Assembly: GCA_964465735.1 (NCBI GenBank)
Contig: CAYXKT010000065.1
Span: 1-15,493, forward strand
DNA from: Erginobacter sp964465735
Lineage (GTDB): Bacteria > Auribacterota > Erginobacteria > Erginobacterales > Erginobacteraceae
Length of the DNA stretch: 15,493 nt
Direction: 5' to 3'
Shown here: positions 13,805-15,493 of the stretch, piece after piece
Numbering within the stretch: the stretch's first letter is position 1
Layout: each line of letters starts with the position of its first letter
Notes under the pieces: model-generated
Seen by the model: only the letters and a program-made list of their open reading frames with translations
Database searches by the model: none
Told to the model about the DNA's origin: nothing
Made by a program: the position numbers and the translations under genes

Positions 13805-14707
13805 TTAAATTTTCTCCGCCGCTCTTAATTTCGCTGACCGGGACCGCGGATTGGCCCGGACCTCCGCTTCCTGAGGGCGGAGGGGCTTTTTGGTCAGGAT
13901 CCTCACTTCCCCCTCGACGGACCAACGCCGGAAAGTATGTTTGACTATCCGATCCTCCAGCGAATGAAAGGCGATCAGGCATATCCTCCCTCCCGGCCGC
14001 AATACTTTTAACGCCCGAGGAAGTGCCCGGCTCAGGCAATCCAGTTCCTCGTTGACCGTCAGCCGCAGGGCCTGGAAAGTTCGGGTCGCCGGATGGATTT
14101 TCCCTCGTCCCGGCACCGCCCGCGAAACTATCTCCGCCAGACGACCGGTGGTCTGAATCGGAGATTTCTTTCGCTCGTTGACAATCCGGCGGCTGATCCT
14201 TCCGGCAAAGCGCTCTTCACCGTATTCCCGGATCAACCACTCCAGTTCCTGGCGATTGGTCTTATTGACCACCTCAGCGGCAGTTATCCCCGCGTTGGTA
14301 TCCATCCGCATATCTAAAGGCCCGTCTCTCTGAAAACTGAAACCTCTCGCTGAGTTATCCAGCTGGACCGAGTTGATCCCGAGATCGAAGAGAATTCCAT
14401 CGACCGCTTCGATTCCCGCCTCGCTTAGGATTTCGCTGAGTTCTGTGTAATTGGCCTGCTGAATTTTGAACATCCCCCGATACTCAGCCAATTTTTCTCC
14501 AGCCACCGCCAGGACCGAACTATCCCGGTCCACCCCGAGCAGGAACCCTCCCGGAGCCAATAGTGGTAACAGCCGCAGGGCGTGGCCCCCCTCCCCCAGA
14601 GTACAGTCGAGAATAATCTTTCCCGGCCGCGGGTCCAGGAGTTCGGCCACCTCACCGGCCATTACCGGGAGATGGACCGTAGCGGCTTGATTACCTCCCG
14701 CTTCCAC
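13805..14707 (-). CDS. rsmH: 16S rRNA (cytosine(1402)-N(4))-methyltransferase
   Basis: RsmH (formerly MraW) methylates N4 of C1402 in 16S rRNA using S-adenosylmethionine. The 300-residue protein begins its conserved part with VHLPVMAGEVAELL, then has the SAM-binding ILDCTLGEGGHA (32-43), FDLGINSVQLD, GPLDMRMD, NEELDCL and IAFHSLEDRIVKHTFR, all family signatures. The start is a GTG without a clear Shine-Dalgarno; it lies inside the last codons of the 40-codon ORF, whose stop overlaps a GGGAGG too late to serve this start. Translation is therefore probably coupled to the upstream ORF. The gap to ftsL is 89 bases. Confidence 0.96.
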   Translation of the reverse strand: MEAGGNQAATVHLPVMAGEVAELLDPRPGKIILDCTLGEGGHALRLLPLLAPGGFLLGVDRDSSVLAVAGEKLAEYRGMFKIQQANYTELSEILSEAGIEAVDGILFDLGINSVQLDNSARGFSFQRDGPLDMRMDTNAGITAAEVVNKTNRQELEWLIREYGEERFAGRISRRIVNERKKSPIQTTGRLAEIVSRAVPGRGKIHPATRTFQALRLTVNEELDCLSRALPRALKVLRPGGRICLIAFHSLEDRIVKHTFRRWSVEGEVRILTKKPLRPQEAEVRANPRSRSAKLRAAEKI

Positions 14708-14813
14708 GGCGTTTTTTCTTCGGGACTCTCAGCCTGACGCTTAACTTACGGGCCGGCTTCAAACTCTTGTTCATACTCAACAGATCGATCAAAGTTCGAG
14801 AACTGCTCTTCAT
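14691..14813 (-). CDS. small basic protein (40 aa) between mraZ and rsmH
   Basis: I do not recognise the product. The ORF starts 17 bases after the mraZ stop with a strong Shine-Dalgarno (AGGGGGAG, two bases before the ATG, slightly close) and ends 17 bases inside rsmH. The peptide begins MKSSSRTLIDLLSM and ends in a very basic tail with VPKKKRRGSGR; there is no membrane segment and no cysteine. It could bind nucleic acid, or serve as a leader whose translation opens the rsmH GTG, which has no good ribosome binding site of its own. Both roles are inference. Shortness and lack of a known family keep the call tentative. Confidence 0.5.
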   Translation of the reverse strand: MKSSSRTLIDLLSMNKSLKPARKLSVRLRVPKKKRRGSGR

Positions 14814-14830
14814 AACTCCCCCTTCTTCTT

Positions 14831-15253
14831 TTATTCCGCAAGGTTTTCGGCAATTTCTTCGTAGCGGGTACCGGCTTCCCGCTGGTACTGTTCCCAGCGT
14901 GCCGTATCCCAGATTTCAAAGTGATCGGAGACCCCGACCACGACCACCTCACGGTCGAGACCGGCCTCCCGCAAGAGGTTCCCCGGCAGATTGATCCGTC
15001 CCTGTTTATCGCAGACTGTCTCGGCGGCCTTGGAAAAATATATCCGCTTGAAGTCCCGGGCGTTCTTCTTTAATGTATCCATCGAGTTGATCTTGGCCTG
15101 CTGAACCGCCCACCCCTCCTCGTTGAAACCCGAAAGACAGCCGTCCAAGCCCCGGTTGAGGAAGAACCGCTGGTTCTCGTGTTCCCGGAATCGGGCTGGG
15201 ATAAAAACCCGGCCCTTGCTATCAATGGAATGTTTGTATTCTCCAAGAAACAT
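14831..15253 (-). CDS. mraZ: transcriptional regulator MraZ
   Basis: MraZ is a DNA-binding protein with two AbrB-like (SpoVT) half-domains. It forms a ring and represses its own dcw operon; this is known for E. coli. From ATG 15253 the protein has 140 residues and begins MFLGEYKHSIDSKGRVFIPARFR, the canonical N-terminus. The two conserved motifs are DSKGR (11-15) and DKQGR (82-86). The frame also has a GTG at 15274, adding seven residues, but that GTG lies in the operator-like repeats, and ATG 15253 fits the family. Ribosome binding is weak (GGTGA, four bases from the ATG). It is the first gene of the cluster. Confidence 0.96.
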   Translation of the reverse strand: MFLGEYKHSIDSKGRVFIPARFREHENQRFFLNRGLDGCLSGFNEEGWAVQQAKINSMDTLKKNARDFKRIYFSKAAETVCDKQGRINLPGNLLREAGLDREVVVVGVSDHFEIWDTARWEQYQREAGTRYEEIAENLAE

Positions 15254-15260
15254 AGATTCA

Positions 15261-15284
15261 CCACAATTACCCACGATTCACCAC
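15261..15284 (-). promoter_or_regulatory. MraZ operator-like repeats
   Basis: On the minus strand GTGG occurs three times at exact 10-bp intervals (plus-strand CCAC at 15261, 15271 and 15281). The first and third are parts of an identical GTGGTGAATC. In E. coli MraZ binds TGGGN repeats separated by 5 bases, also 10 bp in period. Placement between promoter and mraZ start fits autorepression. Confidence 0.65.
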
Positions 15285-15292
15285 CTGGCTAT

Positions 15293-15322
15293 AATATAGA
15301 GCCATTTCGCTGAAACTGTCAA
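15293..15322 (-). promoter_or_regulatory. sigma-70-type promoter of the dcw cluster
   Basis: Minus strand: a perfect TTGACA (15317-15322), an 18-base spacer and TATATT (15293-15298). Transcription would start near 15286, directly at the edge of the MraZ-like boxes and about 35 bases before the mraZ ATG. Confidence 0.7.
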
Positions 15323-15493
15323 CAGGAAAAGCGGATTTTTTCTAATTTTATCCCGCGGGGTGGGATGCCGACATCACGGCCCGGAAGGGTCGCTCTCCCT
15401 ATGCTCTGGGGAGCAAGAGATTACAGAAAAATCAACTCTGAATGCCTCCGGGGGAGATGAAAAAGGGGGATAAAAATAATCAAAAAAAATGCC
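15323..15493. other. upstream flank of the cluster
   Basis: No gene can be supported here. It holds a short inverted repeat ATCCC-N7-GGGAT (15350-15366), an imperfect GCTC/GAGC hairpin near 15391-15413 and an A-rich end. A plus-strand frame from ATG 15457 (MKKGDKNNQKKC, running off the edge) could be the first codons of a divergent gene, but GGGGGAG lies directly against the ATG and only twelve codons are visible. Confidence 0.4.

Noticed and set aside
15457..15493. Start of a divergent plus-strand gene at the right edge
   Set aside because: Only twelve codons are visible, and the GGGGGAG touches the ATG with no spacer; noted only in the flank entry.

Overview
The window is a division and cell wall (dcw) cluster, read entirely on the minus strand from right to left. 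Going with transcription the order is mraZ, a 40-codon ORF, rsmH, ftsL, ftsI, murE, murF, mraY, murD, a gene-free gap, a LysM lipoprotein gene, ftsW, a 59-codon cysteine-rich ORF, murG, murC and ddl. Start and stop codons overlap at several joints (ftsI/murE, mraY/murD, the small ORF/murG, murG/murC), as expected for co-translated genes. No gene on the plus strand is convincing.

The organism is a GC-rich, didermic-type bacterium making peptidoglycan with meso-diaminopimelate: MurE has the DNPR motif and FtsI has no PASTA domains. The run murF-mraY-murD-LysM-ftsW-murG-murC-ddl, with no murB between murC and ddl, matches from memory the chlamydial order (where the LysM gene is called nlpD and MurC-Ddl is one protein). 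Here murC and ddl are in the same reading frame, separated by one TAA and eight sense codons. This suggests, but does not prove, a member of the PVC superphylum or a related candidate phylum.

Region by region: 15254-15493 is the control region, with a TTGACA-N18-TATATT promoter and three GTGG boxes exactly 10 bp apart, the pattern of an MraZ operator, just before mraZ. From 13326 to 15253 lie mraZ, rsmH and ftsL. From 6078 to 13192 are ftsI and the ligase/translocase block murE-murF-mraY-murD, with a possible internal promoter before ftsI. From 5597 to 6077 no gene is seen; the gap holds a 163-bp near-palindromic element with 24/25-bp terminal inverted repeats (MITE/ERIC-like), a weak terminator-like hairpin and three TGATTCTC repeats. 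From 149 to 5596 are the LysM gene, ftsW, the small Cys ORF, murG, murC and ddl. Positions 1-148 look non-coding.

Together the genes take UDP-MurNAc through peptide addition (MurC, D, E, F, with Ddl supplying D-Ala-D-Ala), membrane transfer (MraY), lipid II formation (MurG) and septal polymerisation and cross-linking (FtsW-FtsI with FtsL). MraZ and RsmH are the usual regulatory and rRNA-methylation companions. murB and ftsQ/A/Z are not in this window. The less ordinary items are the two small ORFs, the palindromic element and the murC/ddl junction; I see no wholly new system.
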